A program made the position numbers and the translations under genes. The notes below the pieces were generated by a model. That model was not told the DNA's origin. It searched no databases and worked only from the letters and a program-made list of their open reading frames with translations. A stretch of DNA of 64,000 bases, taken from assembly GCA_027186245.1 (NCBI GenBank), contig CP114483.1:14590220-14654219 (forward strand), given 5' to 3'. Numbering within the stretch: the stretch's first letter is position 1; each line of letters starts with the position of its first letter. The stretch comes from Coriaria nepalensis. Taxonomy: Eukaryota > Streptophyta > Magnoliopsida > Cucurbitales > Coriariaceae. Shown piece by piece: positions 23,390 through 36,147 of this stretch.

Positions 23390-24480
23390 ACGCTAAGTAA
23401 ATGTATAGTTGCCTTCAATAGATCAACTGCAGGTTATGCACGAAAGTCATATTTAAAAGGTGAATTTCATCTGAAGCGATTTAGAAGGATTGAATGAGTA
23501 AAAGAGATTCAATAATATGACTTTAACACTAAAAAAATGCATAGTTGCCTTCAGTAGATCAATTGCAAGTTATGCATGAAAGTCGTGTTTTAAATGCGAA
23601 AATAGAATTAGTTCGAAGTGCTTTCAAACAAATTAATGATCTGAAAAGACTGAATGATGTCTCTTTAAGGCTAAAATAATGCATTGTTGTATTCAATAGA
23701 TTAATTGCAGGTTATGTAAGAAAATCATGTTTGAAGGGCAAAAATATAATTCGTTCGAATTCATATATAATGATTTAATGACTAGAAGAGCCTCAATGAC
23801 ATGATTTTAATGCTAAGTAAATGTATAGTTGCCTCCAATAGATCAACTGCAAGTTATGCACGAAAGTCATGTTCAAAAGGTGAATTTCGTCTGAAGTGAT
23901 TTAGAATGATTTAATGAGTAAAAGAGATGCAATAATATGACTTTAACACTAAAAAAATGCGTAGTTGCCTTCAGTAGATCAATTGCAAGTTATGCATGAA
24001 ATTCATGTTTTAAATGCGAAAATAGAATTAGTTCGAAGTGCTTTCAAACAAATTAATGATCTGAAAAGACTGAATGAAGTGCTCTTTAAGGCTAAAATAA
24101 TGCATTGTTGTATTCAATAGATTAATTGCAGGTTATGTAAGAAAATCATGTTTGAAGGGCAAAAATATAATTCGTTCGAATTCATATATAATGATTTAAT
24201 GACTAGAAGAGCCTGAATGACATGATTTTAACGCTAAGTAAATGTATAGTTGCCTTCAATAGATCAACTGCAAGTTATGCACGAAAGTCATGTTTGAAAG
24301 GTGAATTTTGTCTGAAGTGATTTAGAATGATTTAATGAGTAAAAGAGATGCAATAATATGACTTTAACACTATAAAAATGCATAGTTGCCTTCAGTAGAT
24401 CAATTGCAAGTTATGCATGAAAGTCGTGTTTTAAATCCGAAAATAGAATTAGTTCGAAGTGCTTTCAAACAAATTAATGA
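23390..24480 (+). repeat. Shared 1.1 kb cassette, copy 1
   Basis: This is a linked series: GCAGGTTATGCACG with CATATTTAAAAGG and GATTCAATAATATG; then GATGTCTCTTTAAGG with TAATGCT, GCCTCCAAT and GTTCAAAAGG; then GCGTAGTTG with AATTCATG and GAAGTGCTC; then CACTATAAAAATGC with AAATCCG. The series is found again at an offset of 2101 bp (five monomers), and the two diverge at CTAAAAAG versus CTGAAAAG near 24481. Confidence 0.8.
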
Positions 24481-25490
24481 TCTAAAAAGACTGAATGATA
24501 TGCTCTTAAGGCTAAAATAATGCATTGTTGTATTCAATAGATTAATTGCAGGTTATGTAAGAAAATCATGTTTAAAGGGCAAAAACATAATTCTTTCGAA
24601 TTCATTTAAAATGATTTAATGACTAGAAAAGCCTCAATGACATGATTTTAACGCTAAGTAAATGTATAGTTGCCTTCAATAGATCAACTGCAGGTTATGC
24701 ACGAAAGTCATATTTAAAAGGTGAATTTCATCTGAAGCGATTTAGAAGGATTGAATGAGTAAAAGAGATTCAATAATATGACTTTAACACTAAAAAAATG
24801 CATAGTTGCCTTCAGTAGATCAATTGCAAGTTATGCATGAAAGTCGTGTTTTAAATGCGAAAATAGAATTAGTTCGAAGTGCTTTCAAACAAATTAATGA
24901 TCTGAAAAGACTGAATGATGTCTCTTTAAGGCTAAAATAATGCATTGTTGTATTCAATAGATTAATTGCAGGTTATGTAAGAAAATCATGCTTGAAGGGC
25001 AAAAATATAATTCGTTCGAATTCATATATAATGATTTAATGACTAGAAGCGCCTGAATGACATGATTTTAACGCTAAGTAAATGTGTAGCTGCCTTCAAT
25101 AGATCAACTGCAAGTTATGCTCGAAAGTCATGTTTAAAAGGTGAATTTCATCTTTAGTGATTTAAAATGATTTAATGAGTAAAAGAGATGCAATGATATG
25201 ACTTGAACACTAAAAAATGCATAGTTGCCTTCAGTAGATCAATTGCAAGTTATGCATGAAAGTCGTGTTTTAAATGCGAAAATAGAATTAGTTCGAAGTG
25301 CTTTCAAACAAATTAATGATCTAAAACGACTGAATGATATGCTCTTTAAGGCTAAAATAATGCATTGTTGTATTCAATACATTAATTGCAGGTTATGTAA
25401 GAAAATCATGTTTGAAGGGCAAAAATATAATTCGTCCGAATTCATATATAATGATTTAATGACTAAAAGAGCCTCAATGACATGATTTTA

Positions 25491-26581
25491 ACGCTAAGTA
25501 AATGTGTAGTTGCCTTCAATAGATCAACTGCAGGTTATGCACGAAAGTCATATTTAAAAGGTGAATTTCATCTGAAGCGATTTAGAAGGATTTAATGAGT
25601 AAAAGAGATTCAATAATATGACTTTAACCCAAAAAAAATGCATAGTTGCGTTCAGTAGATCAATTGCAAGTTATGCATGATAGTCGTGTTTTAAATGCGA
25701 AAATAGAATTAGTTCGAAGTGCTTTCAAACAAATTAATGATCTGAAAAGACTGAATGATGTCTCTTTAAGGCTAAAATAATGCATTGTTGTATTCAATAG
25801 ATTAATTGCAGGTTATGTAAGAAAATCATGTTTGAAGGGCAAAAATATAATTCGTTCGAATTCATATATAATGATTTAATGACTAGAAGAGCCTCAATGA
25901 CATGATTTTAATGCTAAGTAAATGTATAGTTGCCTCCAATAGATCAACTGCAAGTTATGCACGAAAGTCATGTTCAAAAGGTGAATTTCGTCTGAAGTGA
26001 TTTAGAATGATTTAATGAGTAAAAGAGATGCAATAATATGACTTTAACACTAAAAAAATGCGTAGTTGCCTTCAGTAGATCAATTGCAAGTTATGCATGA
26101 AATTCATGTTTTAAATGCGAAAATAGAATTAGTTCGAAGTGCTTTCAAACAAATTAATGATCTGAAAAGACTGAATGAAGTGCTCTTTAAGGCTAAAATA
26201 ATGCATTGTTGTATTCAATAGATTAATTGCAGGTTATGTAAGAAAATCATGTTTGAAGGGCAAAAATATAATTCGTTCGAATTCATATATAATGATTTAA
26301 TGACTAGAAGAGCCTGAATGACATGATTTTAACGCTAAGTAAATGTATAGTTGCCTTCAATAGATCAACTGCAAGTTATGCACGAAAGTCATGTTTGAAA
26401 GGTGAATTTTGTCTGAAGTGATTTAGAATGATTTAATGAGTAAAAGAGATGCAATAATATGACTTTAACACTATAAAAATGCATAGTTGCCTTCAGTAGA
26501 TCAATTGCAAGTTATGCATGAAAGTCGTGTTTTAAATCCGAAAATAGAATTAGTTCGAAGTGCTTTCAAACAAATTAATGA
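25491..26581 (+). repeat. Shared 1.1 kb cassette, copy 2
   Basis: It carries the same ordered marks as 23390-24480. The middle monomer starts with AACCC instead of AACACT and GCGTTCAG instead of GCCTTCAG, so the duplication was followed by point changes or exchange. The same cassette reappears inside both copies of the 7-monomer repeat at 29418-35305 (about 31.38-32.05 and 34.33-35.4 kb). Confidence 0.8.
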
Positions 26582-29417
26582 TCTGAAAAGACTGAATGAT
26601 GTGCTCTTTAAGGCTAAAATAATGCATTGTTGTATTCAATAGATTAATTGCAGGTTATGTAAGAAAATCATGTTTGAAGGGCAAAAATATAATTCGTCCG
26701 AATTCATATATAATGATTTAATGACTAGAAGAGCCTGAATGACATGATTTTAACGCTAAGTAAATGTATAGTTGCCTCCAGTAGATCAACTGCAAGTTAT
26801 GCACGAAAGTCATGTTTAAAAGGTGAATTTCATCTGAAGTGATTTAGAATGATTTAATGAGTAAAAGAGATGCAATAATATGACTTTAACACTATAAAAA
26901 TGCATAGTTGCCTTCAGTAGATCAATTGCAAGTTATGCATGAAAGTCGTGGTTTAAATGCGAAAATAGAATTAGTTCGAAGTGCTTTCAAACAAATTAAT
27001 GATCTGAAAAGACTGAATGATGTCCTCTTTAAGGCTAAAATAATGCATTGTTGTATTCAATAGATTAATTGCAGGTTATGTAAGAAAATCATGCTTGAAG
27101 GGCAAAAATATAATTCGTTCGAATTCATATGTAATGATTTAATGACTAGAAGAGCCTGAATGACATGATTTTAACGCTAAGTAAATGTATAGTTGCCTCC
27201 AATAGATCAACTGCAAGTTATGCACGAAAGTCATGTTTAAAAGGTGAATTTCGTCTGAAGTGATTTAGAATGATTTAATGAGTAAAAGAGATGCAATAAT
27301 ATGACTTTAACACTAAAAAAATGCGTAGTTGCCTTCAGTAGATCAATTGCAAGTTATGCATGAAATTCGTGTTTTAAATGCGAAAATAGATTTAGTTCGA
27401 AGTGCTTTCAAACAAATTAATGATCTGAGAAGACTGAATGATGTGCTCTTTAAGGCTAAAATAATGCATTGTTGTATTCAATAGATTAATTGCAGGTTAT
27501 GTAAGAAAATCATGTTTGAAGGGCAAAAATATAATTCGTCCGAATTCATATATAATGATTTAATGACTAGAAGAGCCTCAATGACATGATTTTAACGCTA
27601 AGTAATTGTATAGTGGCCTTCAATAGATCAACTGCAAGTTATGCACGAAAGTCATGTTTAAAAGGTGAATTTCGTCTGAAGTGATTGAAAATGATTTAAT
27701 GAGTAAAAGAGATGCAATAATATGACTTTAACACTAAAAAAATGCATAGTTGCCTTCAGTAGATCAATTGCAAGTTATGCATGAAAGTCGTGTTTTAAAT
27801 GCGAAAATAGAATTAGTTCGAAGTGCTTTCAAACAAATTAATGATCTGAGAAGACTGAATGATGTGCTCTTTAAGGCTAAAATAATGCATTGTTGTATTC
27901 AATAGATTAATTGCAGGTTATGTAAGAAAATCATGTTTGAAGGGCAAAAATATAATTCGTTCGAATTCATATATAATGATTTAATGACTGGAAGAGCCTG
28001 AATGACATGATTTTAACGCTAAGTAATTGTATAGTTGCCTTCAATAGATCAACTGCAAGTTATGCACGAAAGTCATGTTTAAAAGGTGAATTTCGTCTGA
28101 AGTGATTGAAAATGATTTAATGAGTAAAAGAGATGCAATAATATGACTTTAACACTAAAAAAATGCATAGTTGCCTTCAGTAGATCAATTGCAAGTTATG
28201 AATGAAAGTCGTGTTTTAAATGCGAAAATAGAATTAGTTCGAAGTGCTTTCAAACAAATTAATGATCTGAAAAGACCGAATGATGTCCTCTTTAAGGCTA
28301 AAATAATGCATTGTTGTATTCAATAGATTAATTGCAGGTTATGTAAGAAAATCATGCTTGAAGGGCAAAAATATAATTGGTTCGAATTCATATATAATGA
28401 TTTAATGACTAGAAGAGCCTGAATGACATGATTTTAACGCTAAGTAAATGTATAGTTGCCTTCAATAGATCAATGCAAGTTATGCACGAAAGTCATGTTT
28501 GAAAGGTGAATTTCGTCTGAAGTGATTTAGAATGATTTAATGAGTAAAAGAGATGGAATAATATGACTTTAACACTAAAAAAATGCATAGTTGCCTTCAG
28601 TAGATCAATTGCAAGTTATGCATGAAAGTCGTGTCTTAAATGCGAAAATAGAATTAGTTCGAAGTGCTTTCAAACAAATTAATGATCTGAAAAGACTGAA
28701 TGATGTGCTCTTTAAGGCTAAAATAATGCATTGTTGTATTCAATAGATTAATTGCAGGTTATGTAAGAAAATCATGTTTGAAGGGCAAAAATATAATTCG
28801 TTCGAATTCATATATAATGATTTAATGACTAGAAGAGCCTGAATGACATGATTTTAACGCTAAGTAAATGTATAGTTGCCTTCAATAGATCAACTGCAAG
28901 TTATGCACGAAAGTCATGTTTAAAAGGTGAATTTCATCTGAAGTGATTGAAAATGATTTAATGAGTAAAAGAGATGCAATAATTTGACTTTAACACTAAA
29001 AAAATGCGTAGTTGCCTTCAGTAGATCAATTGCAAGTTATGCATGAAAGTCGTGTTTTAAATGCGAAAATAGAATTAGTTCGAAGTGCTTTCAAACAAAT
29101 TAATGATCTGAAAAGACTGAATGATATGCTCTTAAGGCTAAAATAATGCATTGTTGTATTCAATAGATTAATTGCAGGTTATGTAAGAAAATCATGTTTG
29201 AAGGGCAAAAATATAATTCGTTCGAATTCATATATAATGATTTAATGACTAGAAGAGCCTCAATGACATGATTTTAACGCTAAGTAAATGTATAGTTGCC
29301 TTCAATAGATCAACTGCAAGTTATGCACGAAAGTCATGTTTAATAGGTGAATTTCGTCTGAAATGATTTAGAATGATTTAATGAGTAAAAGAGATGCAAT
29401 AATATGACTTTAACACG

Positions 29418-32361
29418 AAAAAAATGCATAGTTGCCTTCAGTAGATCAATTGCAAGTTATGCATGAAAGTCGTGTTTTAAATGCGAAAATAGAATTAGTT
29501 CGAAGTGCTTCCAAACAAATTAATGATCTGAGAAGACTGAATGATGTCCTCTTTAAGGCTAAAATAATGCATTGTTGTATTCAATAGATTAATTGCAGGT
29601 TATGTAAGAAAATCATGCTTGAAGGGCAAAAATATAATTGGTTCGAATTCATATATAATGATTTAATGACTAGAAGAGCCTGAATGACATGATTTTAACG
29701 CTAAGTAAATGTATAGTTGCCTTCAATAGATCAACTGCAAGTTATGCACGAAAGTCATGTTTAAAAGGTGAATTTCATCTGAAGTGATTTAAAACGATTT
29801 AATGAGTAAAAGAGATGCAATGACATGACTTTAACACTAAAAAATGCATAGTTGCCTTCAGTAGATCAATTGCAGGTTATGCATGAAAGTCGTGTTTTAA
29901 ATGCGAAAATAGAATTAGTTCGAAGTGGTTTCAAACAAATTAATGATTTAAAAAGACTGAATGATATGCTCTTTAAGGCTAAAATAATGCATTGTTGTAT
30001 TCAATAGATTAATTGCAGGTTATGTAAGAAAATCATGTTTGAAGGGCAAAAATATAATTGGTTCGAATTCATATATAATGATTTAATGACTAGAAGAGCC
30101 TCAATGACATGATTTTAACGCTAAGTAAATGTATAGTTGCCTTCAATAGATCAACTGCAAGTTATGCACGAAAGTCATGTTTAAAAGGTGACTTTCGTCT
30201 GAAAGGATTTAGAATGATTTAATGAGTAAAAGAGATGCAATAATATGACTTTAACACTAAAAAAATGCATAGTTGCCTTCAGCAGATCAATTGCAAGTTA
30301 TGCATGAAAGTCGTGTTTTAAATCCGAAAATAGAATTAGTTCGAAGTGCTTTCAAACAAATTAATGATCTGAAAAGGCTGAATGATGTGCCCTTTAAGGC
30401 TAAAATAATGCATTACTGTATTCAATAGATTAATTGCAGGTTATGTAAGAAAATCATGCTTGAAGGGCAAAAATATAATTCGTTCGAATTCATATATAAT
30501 GATTTAATGACTAGAAGAGCCGGAATGACATGATTTTAACGCTAAGTAAATGTATAGTTGCCTTCAATAGAACAACTGCAAGTTATGCACGAAAGTCATG
30601 TTCAAAAGGTGAATTTCGTCTGAAGTGATTTAGAATGATTTAATGAGTAAAAGAGATGCAATAATATGACTTTAACACTAAAAAAATGCGTAGTTGCCTT
30701 CAGTAGATCAATTGCAACTTATGCATGAAAGTCGTGTTTTAAATGCGAAAATAGAATTAGTTCGAAGTGCTTCCAAACAAATTAATGATCTGAGAAGACT
30801 GAATGATGTCCTCTTTAAGGCTAAAATAATGCATTGTTGTATTCAATAGATTAATTGCAGGTTATGTAAGAAAATCATGCTTGAAGGGCAAAAATATAAT
30901 TGGTTCGAATTCATATATAATGATTTAATGACTAGAAGAGCCTGAATGACATGATTTTAACGCTAAGTAAATGTATAGTTGCCTTCAATAGATCAACTGC
31001 AAGTTATGCACGAAAGTCATGTTTAAAAGGTGAATTTCATCTGAAGTGATTTAAAATGATTTAATGAGTAAAAGAGATGCAATGACATGACTTTAACACT
31101 AAAAAATGCATAGTTGCCTTCAGTAGATCAATTGCAGGTTATGCATGAAAGTCGTGTTTTAAATGCGAAAATAGAATTAGTTCGAAGTGGTTTCAAACAA
31201 ATTAATGATTTAAAAAGACTGAATGATATGCTCTTTAAGGCTAAAATAATGCATTGTTGTATTCAATAGATTAATTGCAGGTTATGTAAGAAAATCATGT
31301 TTGAAGGGCAAAAATATAATTCGTCCGAATTCATATATAATGATTTAATGACTAAAAGAGCCTCAATGACATGATTTTAACGCTAAGTAAATGTATAGTT
31401 GCCTTCAATAGATCAACTGCAGGTTATGCACGAAAGTCATATTTAAAAGGTGAATTTCATCTGAAGCGATTTAGAAGGATTTAATGAGTAAAAGAGATTC
31501 AATAATATGACTTTAACACTAAAAAAATGCATAGTTGCGTTCAGTAGATCAATTGCAAGTTATGCATGAAAGTCGTGTTTTAAATGCGAAAATAGAATTA
31601 GTTCGAAGTGCTTTCAAACAAATTAATGATATGAAAAGACTGAATGATGTCTCTTTAAGGCTAAAATAATGCATTGTTGTATTCAATAGATTAATTGCAG
31701 GTTATGTAAGAAAATCATGTTTGAAGGGCAAAAATATAATTCGTTCGAATTCATATATAATGATTTAATGACTAGAAGAGCCTCAATGACATGATTTTAA
31801 CGCTAAGTAAATGTATAGTTGCCTCCAATAGATCAACTGCAAGTTATGCACGAAAGTCATGTTCAAAAGGTGAATTTCGTCTGAAGTGATTTAGAATGAT
31901 TTAATGAGTAAAAGAGATGCAATAATATGACTTTAACACTAAAAAAATGCGTAGTTGCCTTCAGTAGATCAATTGCAAGTTATGCATGAAATTCATGTTT
32001 TAAATGCGAAAATAGAATTAGTTCGAAGTGCTTTCAAACAAATTAATGATCTGAAAAGACTGAATGATGTGCTCTTTAAGGCTAAAATAATGCATTGTTG
32101 TATTCAATAGATTAATTGCAGGTTATGTAAGAAAATCATGTTTGAAGGGCAAAAATATAATTCGTTCGAATTCATATATAATGATTTAATGACTGGAAGA
32201 GCCTCAATGACATGATTTTAACGCTAAGTAAATGTATAGTTGCCTTCAATAGATCAACTGCAAGTTATGCACGAAAGTCATGTTTAATAGGTGAATTTCG
32301 TCTGAAATGATTTAGAATGATTTAATGAGTAAAAGAGATGCAATAATATGACTTTAACACG
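29418..32361 (+). repeat. Higher-order repeat 2, first 7-monomer copy (2944 bp)
   Basis: The order of seven monomers, by marks, is: CACGAAAA + GCTTCCAAAC + CTGAGAAG; then GCAGGTTATGCATG + AGTGGTTTC + GATTTAAAAAG; then CAGCAGATC + AAATCCG + GTGCCCTTT + AGCCGGAATG; then a second CTGAGAAG monomer; then a second GCAGG/AGTGGTTTC monomer with CGTCCG; then GCGTTCAG + GATGTCTC; then GCGTAGTTG + AATTCATG + CTGGAAGAGCC. The composition has little in common with higher-order repeat 1 although the unit length is the same. Confidence 0.88.
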
Positions 32362-35305
32362 AAAAAAATGCATAGTTGCCTTCAGTAGATCAATTGCAAG
32401 TTATGCATGAAAGTCGTGTTTTAAATGCGAAAATAGAATTAGTTCGAAGTGCTTCTAAACAAATTAATGATCTGAGAAGACTGAATGATGTCCTCTTTAA
32501 GGCTAAAATAATGCATTGTTGTATTCAATAGATTAATTGCAGGTTATGTAAGAAAATCATGCTTGAAGGGCAAAAATATAATTGGTTCGAATTCATATAT
32601 AATGATTTAATGACTAGAAGAGCCTGAATGACATGATTTTAACGCTAAGTAAATGTATAGTTGCCTTCAATAGATCAACTGCAAGTTATGCACGAAAGTC
32701 ATGTTTAAAAGGTGAATTTCATCTGAAGTGATTTAAAATGATTTAATGAGTAAAAGAGATGCAATGACATGACTTTAACACTAAAAAATGCATAGTTGCC
32801 TTCAGTAGATCAATTGCAGGTTATGCATGAAAGTCGTGTTTTAAATGCGAAAATAGAATTAGTTCGAAGTGGTTTCAAACAAATTAATGATTTAAAAAGA
32901 CTGAATGATATGCTCTTTAAGGCTAAAATAATGCATTGTTGTATTCAATAGATTAATTGCAGGTTATGTAAGAAAATCATGTTTGAAGGGCAAAAATATA
33001 ATTCGTTCGAATTCATATATAATGATTTAATGACTAGAAGAGCCTCAATGACATGATTTTAACGCTAAGTAAATGTATAGTTGCCTTCAATAGATCAACT
33101 GCAAGTTATGCACGAAAGTCATGTTTAAAAGGTGACTTTCGTCTGAAAGGATTTAGAATGATTTAATGAGTAAAAGAGATGCAATAATATGACTTTAACA
33201 CTAAAAAAATGCATAGTTGCCTTCAGCAGATCAATTGCAAGTTATGCATGAAAGTCGTGTTTTAAATCCGAAAATAGAATTAGTTCGAAGTGCTTTCAAA
33301 CAAATTAATGATCTGAAAAGACTGAATGATGTGCCCTTTAAGGCTAAAATAATGCATTACTGTATTCAATAGATTAATTGCAGGTTATGTAAGAAAATCA
33401 TGCTTGAAGGGCAAAAATATAATTCGTTCGAATTCATATATAATGATTTAATGACTAGAAGAGCCGGAATGACATGATTTTAACGCTAAGTAAATGTATA
33501 GTTGCCTTCAATAGAACAACTGCAAGTTATGCACGAAAGTCATGTTTAATAGGTGAATTTCGTCTGAAATGATTTAGAATGATTTAATGAGTAAAAGAGA
33601 TGCAATAATATGACTTTAACACGAAAAAAATGCATAGTTGCCTTCAGTAGATCAATTGCAAGTTATGCATGAAAGTCGTGTTTTAAATGCGAAAATAGAA
33701 TTAGTTCGAAGTGCTTCCAAACAAATTAATGATCTGAGAAGACTGAATGATGTCCTCTTTAAGGCTAAAATAATGCATTGTTGTATTCAATAGATTAATT
33801 GCAGGTTATGTAAGAAAATCATGCTTGAAGGGCAAAAATATAATTGGTTCGAATTCATATATAATGATTTAATGACTAGAAGAGCCTGAATGACATGATT
33901 TTAACGCTAAGTAAATGTATAGTTGCCTTCAATAGATCAACTGCAAGTTATGCACGAAAGTCATGTTTAAAAGGTGAATTTCATCTGAAGTGATTTAAAA
34001 TGATTTAATGAGTAAAAGAGATGCAATGACATGACTTTAACACTAAAAAATGCATAGTTGCCTTCAGTAGATCAATTGCAGGTTATGCATGAAAGTCGTG
34101 TTTTAAATGCGAAAATAGAATTAGTTCGAAGTGGTTTCAAACAAATTAATGATTTAAAAAGACTGAATGATATGCTCTTTAAGGCTAAAATAATGCATTG
34201 TTGTATTCAATAGATTAATTGCAGGTTATGTAAGAAAATCATGTTTGAAGGGCAAAAATATAATTCGTCCGAATTCATATATAATGATTTAATGACTAAA
34301 AGAGCCTCAATGACATGATTTTAACGCTAAGTAAATGTATAGTTGCCTTCAATAGATCAACTGCAGGTTATGCACGAAAGTCATATTTAAAAGGTGAATT
34401 TCATCTGAAGCGATTTAGAAGGATTTAATGAGTAAAAGAGATTCAATAATATGACTTTAACACTAAAAAAATGCATAGTTGCGTTCAGTAGATCAATTGC
34501 AAGTTATGCATGAAAGTCGTGTTTTAAATGCGAAAATAGAATTAGTTCGAAGTGCTTTCAAACAAATTAGTGATATGAAAAGACTGAATGATGTCTCTTT
34601 AAGGCTAAAATAATGCATTGTTGTATTCAATAGATTAATTGCAGGTTATGTAAGAAAATCATGTTTGAAGGGCAAAAATATAATTCGTTCGAATTCATAT
34701 ATAATGATTTAATGACTAGAAGAGCCTCAATGACATGATTTTAACGCTAAGTAAATGTATAGTTGCCTCCAATAGATCAACTGCAAGTTATGCACGAAAG
34801 TCATGTTCAAAAGGTGAATTTCGTCTGAAGTGATTTAGAATGATTTAATGAGTAAAAGAGATGCAATAATATGACTTTAACACTAAAAAAATGCGTAGTT
34901 GCCTTCAGTAGATCAATTGCAAGTTATGCATGAAATTCATGTTTTAAATGCGAAAATAGAATTAGTTCGAAGTGCTTTCAAACAAATTAATGATCTGAAA
35001 AGACTGAATGAAGTGCTCTTTAAGGCTAAAATAATGCATTGTTGTATTCAATAGATTAATTGCAGGTTATGTAAGAAAATCATGTTTGAAGGGCAAAAAT
35101 ATAATTCGTTCGAATTCATATATAATGATTTAATGACTGGAAGAGCCTGAATGACATGATTTTAACGCTAAGTAAATGTATAGTTGCCTTCAATAGATCA
35201 ACTGCAAGTTATGCACGAAAGTCATGTTTGAAAGGTGAATTTTGTCTGAAGTGATTTAGAATGATTTAATGAGTAAAAGAGATGCAATAATATGACTTTA
35301 ACACT
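32362..35305 (+). repeat. Higher-order repeat 2, second 7-monomer copy (2944 bp)
   Basis: It has the same seven-monomer order, directly following the first copy. Visible differences include GCTTCTAAAC for GCTTCCAAAC, CGTTCG for GGTTCG in the second monomer, AAAAGACTG for AAAAGGCTG in the third, and GAAGTGCTC for GATGTGCTC in the seventh. The end of the third monomer is also exchanged: TTTAATAGG with CTGAAATG and CACGAAAA here, against GTTCAAAAGG and CACTAAAA in copy 1, a patch replacement rather than a point change. Confidence 0.88.
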
Positions 35306-36147
35306 ATAAAAATGCATAGTTGCCTTCAGTAGATCAATTGCAAGTTATGCATGAAAGTCGTGTTTTAAATCCGAAAATAGAATTAGTTCGAAGTGCTTTC
35401 AAACAAATTAATGATCTGAAAAGACTGAATGATGTGCTCTTTAAGGCTAAAATAATGCATTGTTGTATTCAATAGATTAATTGCAGGTTATGTAAGAAAA
35501 TCATGTTTGAAGGGCAAAAATATAATTCGTCCGAATTCATATATAATGATTTAATGACTAGAAGAGCCTGAATGACATGATTTTAACGCTAAGTAAATGT
35601 ATAGTTGCCTTCAATAGATCAACTGCAAGTTATGCACGAAAGTCATGTTTGAAAGGTGAATTTTGTCTGAAGTGATTTAGAATGATTTAATGAGTAAAAG
35701 AGATGCAATAATATGACTTTAACACTATAAAAATGCATAGTTGCCTTCAGTAGATCAATTGCAAGTTATGCATGAAAGTCGTGTTTTAAATCCGAAAATA
35801 GAATTAGTTCGAAGTGCTTTCAAACAAATTAATGATCTGAAAAGACTGAATGATGTGCTCTTTAAGGCTAAAATAATGCATTGTTGTATTCAATAGATTA
35901 ATTGCAGGTTATGTAAGAAAATCATGTTTGAAGGGCAAAAATATAATTCGTCCGAATTCATATATAATGATTTAATGACTAGAAGAGCCTGAATGACATG
36001 ATTTTAACGCTAAGTAAATGTATAGTTGCCTCCAGTAGATCAACTGCAAGTTATGCACGAAAGTCATGTTTAAAAGGTGAATTTCGTCTGAAGTGATTGA
36101 AAATGATTTAATGAGTAAAAGAGGTGCAATAATATGACTTTAACACT
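35306..36147 (+). repeat. Single-monomer tandem duplication (2 x 421 bp)
   Basis: Copies 35306-35726 and 35727-36147 both start CACTATAAAAATGC (the first four bases ending the previous unit) and share AAATCCG, GATGTGCTC, CGTCCG and AGCCTGAATG. They part only in C: GCCTTCAAT with GAAAGG and TTTTG in the first, GCCTCCAGTAG with TAAAAGG in the second. One corresponding monomer stands at about 26468 in the earlier cassette, so the doubling here is local. Confidence 0.82.
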
